A stretch of 64,000 bases of DNA from Bidens hawaiensis. Lineage: Eukaryota > Streptophyta > Magnoliopsida > Asterales > Asteraceae. Shown here one piece after another: positions 44,906 to 55,473 of the stretch. Location of the stretch: NCBI GenBank assembly GCA_021521415.1, contig JAIQDT010010136.1:1-64000 (forward strand). The letters are read 5' to 3'. The translations under genes and the position numbers were made by a program. The notes beneath the pieces were generated by a model. That model made no database searches, was not told the origin of the DNA, and saw nothing but the letters and a program-made list of their open reading frames with translations. Within the stretch, counting starts at the first letter, position 1, and each line of letters starts with the position of its first letter.

Positions 44906-47636
44906 TGTCACACCCTCAAAATCCACTAACGGAGTTTTACCGTCAGAGGGTGTGAACTGGCAGGATCGGAATCATTAGTTATAACCAAACCAAAGAAAAA
45001 CGTTTAAATGAAAGTAAATGCGGAAGCGTAAAACCTTAATTCAAAAGTTGCGTCACGCAGGACGACTTAAAAACCAAAAGCAACTGTTAAAGTTTAAATT
45101 TGCGGAATAAAAATGTTTTCAATAATGCATGCTCCTAAACCGCGCGCCCGCCTCGGCTACCTGAGAATAACATACTAAAAGTGTCAACACAAGGTTGGTG
45201 AGTTCACAAGTAAAATAAGATAGATTGTTTAGCGTTTTGCGTAACCTCGTTACGACGTTTAAATGTTGCGTAACCTCGTTACGACGTTTGAGCGTGTAAC
45301 CACGTTACAACGTTTAAGTATTGCGTAACCTCGTTACGATGTTTGAGCGTGTAACCATGTTACAACGTTTAAGTGTTGCATTACCAGATAGTGTTATGTT
45401 AAATTATATATCGATAGGTAGCTAATCTATACAACAAGTATTGCTAAGTGGTTCGCGACCGAAGCTGACTGTTTATCAAGTGCCCGTCACCAGGTCCTCC
45501 AGACCATGGTATGTGTTAGCCCAAATTTACACCCACTCAACCTCCAGTTGAGCTATAACGTCGGGTGGGGTTTGTCAAACCCAGTAGTACTACCCAAAAG
45601 TGACTCGCTATTCCAAATATTAACCGGTCCGATGTGTGGGACTTCAAGTTGTTACAAATGCCGCTTAGCCTTTACAAGTGATATATAATTTATAACAAAA
45701 TCTTTCATATGCGTTTATCTCAGAAAATATGTTTATCGGAGTATGTTATCTCCCCCAAGTGAAAAACGTTTGAAAGCAGTTTAAGAGTGGGGTAAAGTGA
45801 ACTCACTGTTTGCGAAGAATATCCGATCTAGATCACCGAGTGATGCGCGTCGTAGAAAACTCTCTAGCGTTCTAAAACAACAAAGAGATTTTCTAAGTGT
45901 CGGAACGTTTAACGAGTCTCTAGACTCGGCACATAATACCTATGCAAGTAACATGTTTCGTGTTTCGTTTGTGTATTGTGTGTGACTCTACAAGTACAAT
46001 CGTGATACGACATATGAGTGAGCAATTACTTCCGTGTCATGTGTTAATAACCTACTTACTAGCAATAATTCCCGTAAGGGCAATTTGGTCAACAAACAAA
46101 GACTAACTAACCAATATTTCCCGCAAGGGTAATTTGGTCAATTCATGGCAATCAACTAGCAACTATTTCCCCGCAAGGGTATTTTGGTCAAAATTACAAC
46201 AATTATATAGAAACTACCATATTTCATGCATTCCTATACAACTCAGCAGCTAGTTTCGTTATGACAGAATTTCTACTTGAAAGATTGTACTAGTTCACTG
46301 ATTATAACGTCTCAATTAATTCACCAAAAATTACCACAGAAGCATACATATCTTAGGTTTCCAGAACATCTTTTATCTTATTTTTATTCCATATAGATTG
46401 TTCATAATGATCAAAACATTACAGCTAACTTATATCAGTCAGATTCATGCACAACAGAATATTATTTGCAATTCCCGTTAAACGAAAAATCCAATAAATG
46501 CAAGACCACTTGGGTTTGGTTCCTGACTCAATGAGTCAACTTCCAAAAGTGGAACCAACCCAATTGGCCTCGTAGTTCATGAGATATAGTATTTACAATA
46601 TAACCTAACAGCAGGTCTAACAGCTCAGCTTTGCATCACGTTTTTGTAAAATCATAAAAGTATACTTCTACTTATCCAAAAATTACGAATTTATACTTTA
46701 TAGAAACTAGACTCAACCTAGTTTACTGCAGTACCCACAATCTCAATCAATTTTCACGTTTACACTTCGTTACAGTCAGTTAAACATCGTATATACATTC
46801 TGTCCAGAATCTGTTCACATCAAAACTCAACCTAACCATACCCTATGAACTATCATGCATCCATATAACCTTCTAGATACTATAACTACTATCCATGCAT
46901 ATCAATCATACCATACATACAAGATTAGGGTTTGTGTTCTAATTCAAATCAAAGACAATCAATGAATCATGTAACAACATCAAGAATCATATTAATCTAT
47001 CATCCAACTATCAAGAATCATATTAATCATATAACACCTAGAATCGGCTGAGTTAGGGTTTGCATACAACTCATTAAACATCAAAATTACACAACAAGGA
47101 GGTAAGGGATGATCAAGTATACCTTCCTAGCACCTAGTTCTTGGATTAAACTCTTGATTTGATGTGTGTGTGTGGAAGATTGTGGACGGCAGCCGTGAGT
47201 AGGGAGGAAGGGATTTCCGATCGGAGGTTATTAATAATAATAATAATAGTTAGGGTTTAGAGTTTATGTTATATTTATAAGCCAACAAGTTACATTCTAG
47301 TCCCTAAACTTCCAATTGTTGTTTTTCTCTAGAACATTCCATCATACTTGAACAATAAGTTAACATGACCATACTATTATCACATAGCACATAATCCTAA
47401 CACATAATAATCATATAATTAGTGTCTTGACGTTTGTCGTTTATTTGTCAATCGTTTGCGTTAACTCGTTTGCGTTTCGGTGCAAATCCCGAAAGACTAC
47501 ACATGTAGTAAGTGTTAAGCGTCATTTAAACCCTAGTTTAAATGTAACGAAGTGTGCGTTAAAGATTCAACGATCTTAAAGTTTGAATTGACGGAGTTGA
47601 GTTAACGAGGTTAACCTGAAATTGACGATTGTCACA
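44906..47636 (-). repeat. 5' LTR of chromovirus
   Basis: 2731 bp; minus strand TGTGACAATCG...GGGTGTGACA. It contains the GTAACCTCGTTAC array, three TTTCCCGCAAGGGTAATTTG copies (~46065-46190), and a TATA box at 47272-47279. Confidence 0.93.
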
Positions 47637-47715
47637 GTTGAATAACTAGAAGGCCCAAACAAAAATGGGTCGTGGTATGACTGGTTTGATTATCCAGACC
47701 ATAGGCTTGGGGGGG

Positions 47716-47891
47716 GGGGGTGTTGGGATTGTTTATTTTCAGTAACTTATAACTTATAAACTTTTTGAAAAGTAATAAGGTTTCGAGATTGATTATATTG
47801 TGAGAGAACAAGTTCCATAAGTTACACTTTTGTAATTTATTAATTAAATAAAAAGTTACAAGAAGACAAAATAGGAATCCCAGACACCCCC
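47716..47891. mobile_element. Candidate MITE
   Basis: ~176 bp with imperfect inverted ends: GGGGGTGTTGGGATTG on the left and, in reverse complement, GGGGGTGTCTGGGATTCC on the right. The left edge merges with a G run (47709-47720), so the TSD cannot be read. Non-coding, AT-rich interior. Confidence 0.5.
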
Positions 47892-48031
47892 TTAGTATTA
47901 CACGGAGTAGCATGTTAAATCTAATTATACTATTAAAACAAAACATATTATTCACATGACACTATATTAGTTTGTCTACATAGGATGCCACACAATCTGT
48001 TACTATGTATAATATTTCCACCTAATCCATT

Positions 48032-49010
48032 TGAAGAGGTATGTACCCGCCTCAACACCGAGCAAGGCGGGTCAACCCACAAGATATAGACAAGAAGCTT
48101 GAAATCAAGACATTATGAAGGCACAAAGCCAAAACCTACGCGCATGGCGCATATCACATATGCTCATGCATCACATGCTCAGGCATCATATGCCCAGGCA
48201 CCACACATGCTCAGGCATCATATGCCCAGGCACACATATGCTCGCGCATCACATATGCTCACGCATATCACATATGCGCGTGGCGCATCAGCGCGCGGCG
48301 CATATCACATCTGCGCATGAAACATCTGCGCGTGAGAATAAAGAGAAGACCTCGCGCATCCTCAGGATTGGCGCATATCACACATGCACATAATCAACCT
48401 CGTCCTTATCCAAATCAGGATTAGGGCAACCTTGATTGTGCACGTCAGACAACCTTCCAGAAGGTATCTTTTTAAGGAATAAGAATATGCTGATGTTGAC
48501 AGCTGCCAAATGAAAGGTGGACAACTCAGCATAAACCATGTGCTACCACGTGATTACAACCAATGAAAAAGCACCAGGTGTCCCAAGGACACGTGGCGCC
48601 AAGCAATTGGAGGAGGCCAACAAGGCTGAGCCCAATCAGTGGAAACCCTAGCACTATAAATACAGCATCAACTCCACAAGGAGAGACACTCAATCATTCA
48701 GTTACAAACGATAACACACAATCATCAGATATCACCTGACAACATACAATCACAGAGTATTCAGCTATTAAGCAATACACTCCAAATTCCTTACTCTCAC
48801 ATATTATTATCTTCTCCCACAAATACTTATTCTCACACTTGAGGGTTACCCCAAAGAGGACCCCTCTGTCCCTTTCTGAGGGGTAAGTTTACGGTGCTGT
48901 TCATTTTGTAGGTGGAAGAACCCAGATCCAAGAGAAACCATCGGTGAAATAACCTAATCACACCCGAGGAAAGTAGATCGTCTACCAGTGAGTCGATCCA
49001 CGCTTCTTCA
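48032..49010 (+). repeat. 5' LTR of family B
   Basis: 979 bp, TGAAGAGGTATGTACCCGCC to GCTTCTTCA. Ends resemble family A but the body differs. The segment 48140-48400 is rich in CGCGCAT and GCATATGC words. A TATA box lies at 48655-48662. By eye about two differences separate it from the first ~270 bp of the 3' LTR. Confidence 0.93.
48655..48662 (+). promoter_or_regulatory. TATA box of family B LTR
   Basis: TATAAATA after CCCTAGCAC, followed by a leader-like CACTCAATCATTCAGTTAC stretch. Confidence 0.5.
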
Positions 49011-49024
49011 TTGGCGCCATCCAC
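49011..49024 (+). other. Primer-binding site of family B
   Basis: TTGGCGCCATCCAC directly after the LTR; nearly the same as family A (511-522). Confidence 0.65.
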
Positions 49025-49082
49025 TGTTACAACGGCAACAAGATCTCATCAGATCTACAAAAAAAAAAAACCAATTTTCACC

Positions 49083-51480
49083 ATGGTTTCTGGCGTTCAT
49101 AACGTTGATTAAGTTCTGGAGGATATTGAACGTGAGGATGTTAATGAGGGACAACAGTTTCTGAGGGCGCCGCGTGATTCTACGCGTGCCACCAGTAACC
49201 GTCCTTTCATCACAACTCCTCATGACCAGACTGAAACTCCTCCAGACGATCTTACGTTACAAAATCTTGCCGGCGCGAAACAGAAACAACCAATGGGTCC
49301 AGAAGATGAAACAAACGACCCTAAAGAATGGCTCATAAACGAGCAGCGGCGTCTAATGGACAAGTATAATGAGATGGTCAAACAGAAAAAGCTAGCCGAC
49401 TTAACACAAAGGCAAGCGCTTGATAAGCAAACTGTTCATGGAACAAAAAGGCCGCGCGCAGCCGGAAGAAGGACATTCTGTTCACACTGCACACACTGAG
49501 TTCAGTGATGAAGAAGTGCACAGCATGAGGAAGACACGAGATACTCATGCAGGAGGCTCACAGCTCCGCGCGCCTGTGAACATGGCGCCTGGAGCCAGAG
49601 CCGATCTGGATCTGCACATGCCGTACAGCCCACTAGTTAGAGGGCAAGTGGATGTAACCACACCGTATAGACCAGCCATCTTGGTGAAACATTCAAAGTT
49701 CACTGCGCGCATCGCGCAGGCTCCCATCCAGCACAAAACCAAGATGCCAAGTGGTTTGGGTAAATATGACGGCACAACAGATCCAGACGATTTCTTGCAA
49801 GGTTTTTACAACACGGGAAACCTAGAGAGCTGGACGATGCCAACATGGTGTCACATGTTTGCTCGCTGCCTCACGGGCGCGGCGCGTGTCTGGTTCGAGA
49901 GCTTGCCGACTGGGCAAATTGATGGGTTCGAGGAACTATTGGAAAAATTCCAAGCCCACTTCGTACAACAGCGCAGACACACGCGCGACCCTGATGACAT
50001 CATGCACTGCGTGCGCAGGAATGATGAAACGATTGAGGACTACATCACTCGTTTCAATCAGGAGTCTCTGGCAATCGGAGGTATAACTGAGCAACTCCTG
50101 CGCGTGGCCTTTATACAAGGCGCGCGCAGTGATCAACTCCGCCGAGCTCTCGTAAGCAGAGATGGCATGCCCACCACGTGGGCCAAGTTAATGGAAGCAT
50201 CGCGAGTTTTCGCGAGGAATGAAAAACAAATTGCCCAAGATAGGGCAAGAGAAAGAGCGCATCAAGCTGAGTCACCGCGCAGCAAAGAAAAGAGGGGCAA
50301 ACAGAACTCTGTATGGTCCAGGTTGCAACCAACCAGTTTTTCTTCCGCAGAAAAGCAGGCGCAACCAAGCTCACCCCAGCCCCAAAAAGATGTTCGTAAT
50401 CGCGGGGAGGGTGACAAGAGGGAGGGCGGCAGAGATCCTAGCAGACCTCTGCCAAGAATATGGACTCCACTCACTAAAACGCCTTCACAGGTGTTAAACA
50501 CTGAGAATGTACAATTCAAAAGCCCTAAGCCACTACACTACAAGGGACCATCAGACAGTGGCAAGTACTGTGAGTTTCACAAATCCACAGGACACAACAC
50601 TGATGCATGCCACCACTTGAAGGATGCAATTGAGAAGGATGTGAAATCAGGCAAGCTGGCTCACCTGGTAAAAAACTCAAGACAAGAAAATGAACAACCA
50701 GAAGGAGCCTCTGCCAGCAAAAAGTATAAAAGAATCTGTGTAGCCGAGGGAGGAAGGCAAGGGCAGACATCAAGAAAGAGAAGCGCGCAAATCCAAGGAG
50801 ATTGGCGCGAGCAGCAAGTCATCTTCCCAAGAATCAGGGGAGGCCCTTCCATCAGCAGTCCTCTTGTTATCACTACACACATTGCTCATTACGAAGTGTC
50901 AAAAGTCCTGGTGGACACTGGAAGCGAATCAGACATCATGTATGAGCAATGTTTCAGAAAACTGGATCCGGCAGACCAAGCGAGGCTTGAAATTGTGAAT
51001 GCACCAATCTCTGGTGTTTCAAATGAAATCATTCATCCCCTAGGTCAAATACAATTTGAGCTAACTATGGGGGATGAGAAACACAAGCGAGCCGAAGTTG
51101 TCAACTTCTTGGTCCTGCCCACCACTTCTTGCCACAATATGATCTTGGGTAGGGGAACGATTGCCCAATTCAAATCCATACCGTCGCCAGCGCACGGCGC
51201 GTTGGGGTTCCCAACACCAACAGGTGTAACTTTTGTATACAGAGATCATTTGTGCGCAGTGACAAGTACTCCGCGGGAGGGGAGAATGAAAATTCAAATG
51301 GCAGAAGACGCGCCAGAGGAATGGATTCTCAACCCGAAATTCCCGGAGCAAAAAATCACAATTGGCGCAACGATATCAGACGACACGAGGGTGAGAATGA
51401 AAAGATTGCTCACAGCATATATGTCGGTCTTCGCGTGGCAACACTCTGATATGACTGGGGTTCCGCGAGACCTGGCTTAG
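49083..51480 (+). CDS. gag: gag-protease region of family B element (5' end broken)
   Basis: Begins at 49083 but meets TAA at codon 10, then is open to 49499; a one-base shift near 49425 moves to the frame 49420-51480. That main frame (686 codons) holds the capsid core (KYDGTTDPDDFLQGF to VSRDGMPTTWAKLM, ~49755-50200), a basic Gln/Lys-rich linker, a zinc-finger-like CEFHKSTGHNTDAC (~50570), the protease active site VLVDTGSESDIMY (~50915) and NMILGRGTIAQF (~51140). It stops at TAG 51478-51480, in the same frame as the RT ORF that follows. The relatives have Glu here (family A: DMTGVPRSKAEH), so the TAG looks like a GAG-to-TAG change, though controlled readthrough cannot be excluded. Confidence 0.9.
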
Positions 51481-51534
51481 CATTCTCTCAACACCTTCAA
51501 GTCTGTAGAGCCAATTGCTCAAAAGAAGAGAGTC

Positions 51535-54500
51535 ATGGGGGATGAGAAAGCGAGGGCCATGAATGAGCAGGTTGAGGATTTACTGCGCGCAAACATCATC
51601 CGCCCGATACGATACCAGACATGGGTAGCCAATCCTGTGATGGTTAAGAAAAGTAACGGGTCATGGAGGATGTGCATTGACTTCAAGGACCTCAACAAAG
51701 CGTGCCCAAAGGATTGTTACCCCCTACCAAACATCGATGCAAAGGTGGACTCCGTGGCGCCATTCAAACTCAAATGTTTCCTGGATGCCTACAAGGGCTA
51801 TCACCAGATTCAAATGGCACCACAAGATGAGGACAAGACCGCCTTCAGAACCGACAAGGGTGTTTTTTGTTACACAAAAATGCCCTTTGGTTTGAAGAAT
51901 GCGGGCGCCACCTACCAAAGACTTATGGATGCCGTTTTCAGCGAACAAATCGGAAGAAACCTTGAAGTCTATGTGGATGATTTGGTGATCAAGAGCAGGG
52001 AGGAAAAGCAAATGCTCAAAGACATCGAAGAAACCCTTGGGCGCCTAAAGGAAGTTAACATGAAGCTCAATCCGAGCAAATGTACTTTCGGCGTACTAGA
52101 GGGAAAATTTCTAGGTGTAATGGTCACCAAGGATGGTTTCAAGGTGAACCCTGAGAAGGTGGAGGCTATCCTTGACATGCCCTCGCCATCCACCATGAAA
52201 GAGGTCCAGAAGCTGAATGGTAGATTGGTTTCAATAAACAGGTTCATCGCGAACCATGCGAGCAAATCTACCCCATTTGTCAACACATTGAGGAATTGCT
52301 TAAAGAAAAGCCAATTCAAATGGACTCCTGAGGCCGAGCAAGCTTTCAGGGAGATAAAAGAATGTTTGATAAATCTGCCCGCGCTCACAGCTCCACTTCC
52401 TGGTGAAACTTTGACATTATACCTATCAGCAGGAGAGCGCGCCATCGGCGCAGTACTATTGGTGGATCGCAAGGGAATCCAAACGCCAATATACTATGTG
52501 AGTCGGGTGCTGACAGATCCTGAGACGCGCTACTCCATCATGGAAAAGTTAGTTCTATCACTAACACACGCGTCGCGCAAGCTTCATAGATATTTCAATG
52601 GTCATCCCATTGAAGTTCTGACTGGTTACAACATCCAGCAAGTTTTGTGGCGCCCCGCGCTCTCAGGAAGGCTGACAAAGTGGGCGCTGGAATTAGGCGA
52701 GCACACAATCGCCTATAAGCCCCGTACAGCAATAAAGGGACAAGTCTTGGCTGATTTCATTGCCGAGGTCCCCGAAGGAAAAATTGAAGAGGCTCAGCGC
52801 GAGGTAGATCCTCCGCAAGCCAATGACGAAGAAAATGTGTGGAGATTGTTCACTGACGGAGCTTCAAACAACGAAGGGTCCGGCGCAGGCCTAAAACTGG
52901 TGGATCCAGATAATCATGAATATACTTACGCCATCAGGTTGGACTTCAAAAGCACCAACAATGAGGCTGAGTATGAAGCCCTGCTGGCTGGCCTGCGCAT
53001 CGCGCAAAAATTCGGAGTTAAAAAGCTAGAGGCCCATGTTGATTCATACTTGGTAGCAGCACAGGTCAATGGCCTTTATGATGCCAAGGAGAACACCATG
53101 CCTCTATATCTAGAGCAGGCGAAAAAGCTCATCGAGCAATTTGACTGCTTCAGAATCGTTCATATTCCGCGCAGTGAAAACAAATCTGCAGACGCGCTGA
53201 GTAAGATGACATCAACCAGTTTTGATCACTTTGGCAAAGATGTCAGGGTGGAAGTAATGAGCAACCCGTCGGTCGTAGCGAAGTCTGTCCTGGTAACTCA
53301 TACAACCCCTTCATCATGGATAACTCCAATAATGGAATTCTTGAAGGAGGGAAAGGTACCAGATGATCGCGCGCAAGCGAGGAAGATAAGACACAAGGCG
53401 CAAAACTATGAACTGCTTGATGATACATTATATCGACGCTCTTATCTTGGGCCGCTCATGAAATGCCTAGATGCTGAGGAAGCAAGCTATGTGATCAGAG
53501 AGATACATGAAGGAATCTGTGGAATACATGCTGGCCCGCGCATGGTGGTTGCGAAGGCAATGAGCGCAGGTTACTATTGGCCTGGCATGTACTTGGACGC
53601 TCTAAAAGAGATCCAAAAATGCAAAGCATGTCAGAGCTATGCGCCAAACACCATGCGGCCAAAGAACAACTTGATTCCGGTGACCTCCGCATGGCCTTTC
53701 CACAAATGGGCAATCGACATTGTGGGTCCCCTACCGCAAGCGCCAAGGCGAGTAAAATTTTTGGTAGTGGCAGTAGACTATTTTACAAAATGGGTCGAGG
53801 CCAAGCCACTAGCAAAAATCACAGCCGAAGCGATGAAGCAGTTTATCTGGAGCCACATCATATGCCGTTTTGGCTTGCCCATGGAAATTGTGAGCGATAA
53901 TGGCAAGCAATTCACAGACAAGAAGATATCCAGCTGGCTCAAGGAATTGCGCATCAACCAAATCTTCACTTCGGTATATCACCCTCAGGGGAATGGCCAA
54001 GTGGAGCGCGCGAATCAAAGCTTGTTAAATGGGCTGAAGAAAAGGTTGGAGGGAGAATCCGATTCGTGGGTTGAAGAGCTACCTAATGTCCTGTGGGCAC
54101 ACAGGACATTAAGCAAAATAAGCAATGGCGAATCCCCGTTCAGCCTAACCTATGGAACAGAGGCAATGATTCCAACAGAAATTGGATGCCCATCCCATAG
54201 AGTGCTCATGATGAACAAGACTGATAACGAGCGCGAAAGGAGGTTGGATCTCAACTTACTTGAAGGGCGCAGAGAGGCGGCTATCATCAGTGAAGCCAAG
54301 TACAAGAAAAAGCTGGAAATATATTACAACCAGCGCGTGAAAGAATGCCACTTCAAGAAAAATGAATTTGTCCTTCGAAACAATGAAGCTAGCCGCGCGA
54401 TACCCCCGGGAAAAATGTCCCCCAATTGGGAGGGACCTTATCAAATCTCAGAAAAATTGGGGAAAGGCGCATATGCTTTAAAAGATTTGAATGGAAAGAA

Positions 54501-54549
54501 GATCCCGCGCGCATGGAACGCGGCACAGCTTAGAAAATGTTTCATGTAA
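51535..54549 (+). CDS. pol: RT-RNase H-aRNH-integrase of family B element
   Basis: 1004-codon open frame in phase with gag-protease. RT: CIDFKDLNKACPKDCYPLP, FRTDKGVFCYTKMPFGLKNA and catalytic YVDDLVIKS at ~146. First RNase H around 290-400 (LYLSAGERAIGAVLL). Linker, then archaeal-type RNase H from ~435 (LFTDGASNNEGSGAG, NNEAEYEALLAGL, SENKSADALSK), which marks the Tat lineage. Integrase: HAGPRMVVAKAM and CKACQSYAP zinc finger ~655-700, WAIDIVGPLP ~726, SDNGKQFTD ~787, HPQGNGQVERANQS ~820. The C-terminus ends QLRKCFM as in family A. No disruption seen. It is separated from gag-protease by one TAG and 54 bases of open frame. Confidence 0.94.
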   Translation: MGDEKARAMNEQVEDLLRANIIRPIRYQTWVANPVMVKKSNGSWRMCIDFKDLNKACPKDCYPLPNIDAKVDSVAPFKLKCFLDAYKGYHQIQMAPQDEDKTAFRTDKGVFCYTKMPFGLKNAGATYQRLMDAVFSEQIGRNLEVYVDDLVIKSREEKQMLKDIEETLGRLKEVNMKLNPSKCTFGVLEGKFLGVMVTKDGFKVNPEKVEAILDMPSPSTMKEVQKLNGRLVSINRFIANHASKSTPFVNTLRNCLKKSQFKWTPEAEQAFREIKECLINLPALTAPLPGETLTLYLSAGERAIGAVLLVDRKGIQTPIYYVSRVLTDPETRYSIMEKLVLSLTHASRKLHRYFNGHPIEVLTGYNIQQVLWRPALSGRLTKWALELGEHTIAYKPRTAIKGQVLADFIAEVPEGKIEEAQREVDPPQANDEENVWRLFTDGASNNEGSGAGLKLVDPDNHEYTYAIRLDFKSTNNEAEYEALLAGLRIAQKFGVKKLEAHVDSYLVAAQVNGLYDAKENTMPLYLEQAKKLIEQFDCFRIVHIPRSENKSADALSKMTSTSFDHFGKDVRVEVMSNPSVVAKSVLVTHTTPSSWITPIMEFLKEGKVPDDRAQARKIRHKAQNYELLDDTLYRRSYLGPLMKCLDAEEASYVIREIHEGICGIHAGPRMVVAKAMSAGYYWPGMYLDALKEIQKCKACQSYAPNTMRPKNNLIPVTSAWPFHKWAIDIVGPLPQAPRRVKFLVVAVDYFTKWVEAKPLAKITAEAMKQFIWSHIICRFGLPMEIVSDNGKQFTDKKISSWLKELRINQIFTSVYHPQGNGQVERANQSLLNGLKKRLEGESDSWVEELPNVLWAHRTLSKISNGESPFSLTYGTEAMIPTEIGCPSHRVLMMNKTDNERERRLDLNLLEGRREAAIISEAKYKKKLEIYYNQRVKECHFKKNEFVLRNNEASRAIPPGKMSPNWEGPYQISEKLGKGAYALKDLNGKKIPRAWNAAQLRKCFM

Positions 54550-55473
54550 ATGTCAAGTTTGTAATCAAGGCTTTTTAAGCCATTATGAATAATGATACGC
54601 GCTATCTTCTATTAATGTGGATTCTATTACCTTTTGCATACATGTTTCACACCTCCCTTTATTAGTTTTGAGCAATATGACAACATTGTATTGACATCAA
54701 AACGAAATAAAACGAGGTAAAACATACATGCGCGAGCTTCAAGCTCAGACGCGTTAAGGAGTCTTAACTCTAAAGCGTCAGGGCCTTAGCCCAATTCTAT
54801 TACCTTTCGCATACATGTTTCACACTTCTCTTTATTAATTTTGAGCAATATGATAACATTGTATTGACATCAAAACAAAATAAAACGAAGTAAAACATAC
54901 ATGCGCAAACGCGTTAAAGAGTCTTAACTCTAAAACGTCAGGGCCTTAGCCCAATAATGTGAGCCTTAGCTCAAGTCACTCACAACATCCATCCTACATA
55001 CTGCGCAGCCTGACCATAAAACACCTAAACACAACTAAGGCAAAGCAAATGCCAAAACATAGTTGTTAAGGTCTCAGGTTGGGGTCGCGCATAAAACTGT
55101 AATGGATATCTGAGTAACACATATTGACACGTAAAGGCTAAAAAACTCATAATTCCATAAACGCGCGAAAACGTCGCGCAAAAGAGGAATAATGAAAGCG
55201 CCAAGACACGCGTCAACATAATCAAGATATGGCAAAATCACTTACAATATGACAAGGGTTAAGTATAATAAATTCCTTACAACCTTGTTCTTATTCCAAC
55301 GTGCAAGCATATCTTATATTCGACAAGCAAACATGCGATATAAAGAGATGAATGCGAATGCGCAAGATGCGAAGAAGGGAAGAACAAAATTTCATTCCAA
55401 AGTATTGAAATTTACAAGTTTACAAGAGGAGTTACAAACTACAAATAAAAAAAAAAAAAAAATGAAGGGCTTC
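54550..55473 (+). other. Noncoding stretch downstream of integrase, with a ~172-bp tandem duplication
   Basis: Two copies of a unit starting ATTCTATTACCTTT (54621 and ~54793) and ending GTCAGGGCCTTAGCCCAA (to ~54956). The rest (54957-55473) has no ORF. It ends in an A run (55449-55462) just beyond the stop codon of the antisense gene. Confidence 0.75.

Larger units (their letters stand above)
36257..47636 (-). mobile_element. Tekay/Del-like chromovirus (Ty3/gypsy), full length and young
   Basis: 11.4-kb element on the minus strand: 5' LTR (47636-44906), Met-tRNA primer site (44904-44892), an accessory ORF (44729-43965), intact gag-pol (43723-39116) and 3' LTR (38984-36257). The two LTRs align with a constant offset of 8652 bp and no difference was found in the stretches compared. 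GTTGA flanks both sides (36252-36256 and 47637-47641), a 5-bp TSD. The outer tip of the 3' LTR reads ATAACCC instead of TGTCACACCC. Clade placement rests on the chromodomain, protein length and long LTRs. Confidence 0.93.

Noticed and set aside
48099..48393. ORFs of 73-92 codons rich in His, Ala and Tyr in the family B LTR
   Set aside because: Generated by the CATATGC-type repeats; present again at 59645-59887 and broken by the duplication junction.
49545..52472. Minus-strand ORFs opposite family B gag-pol, considered as further antisense genes
   Set aside because: No splice-consistent structure or domain, unlike 55474-59002; expected shadows of GC-biased coding sequence.
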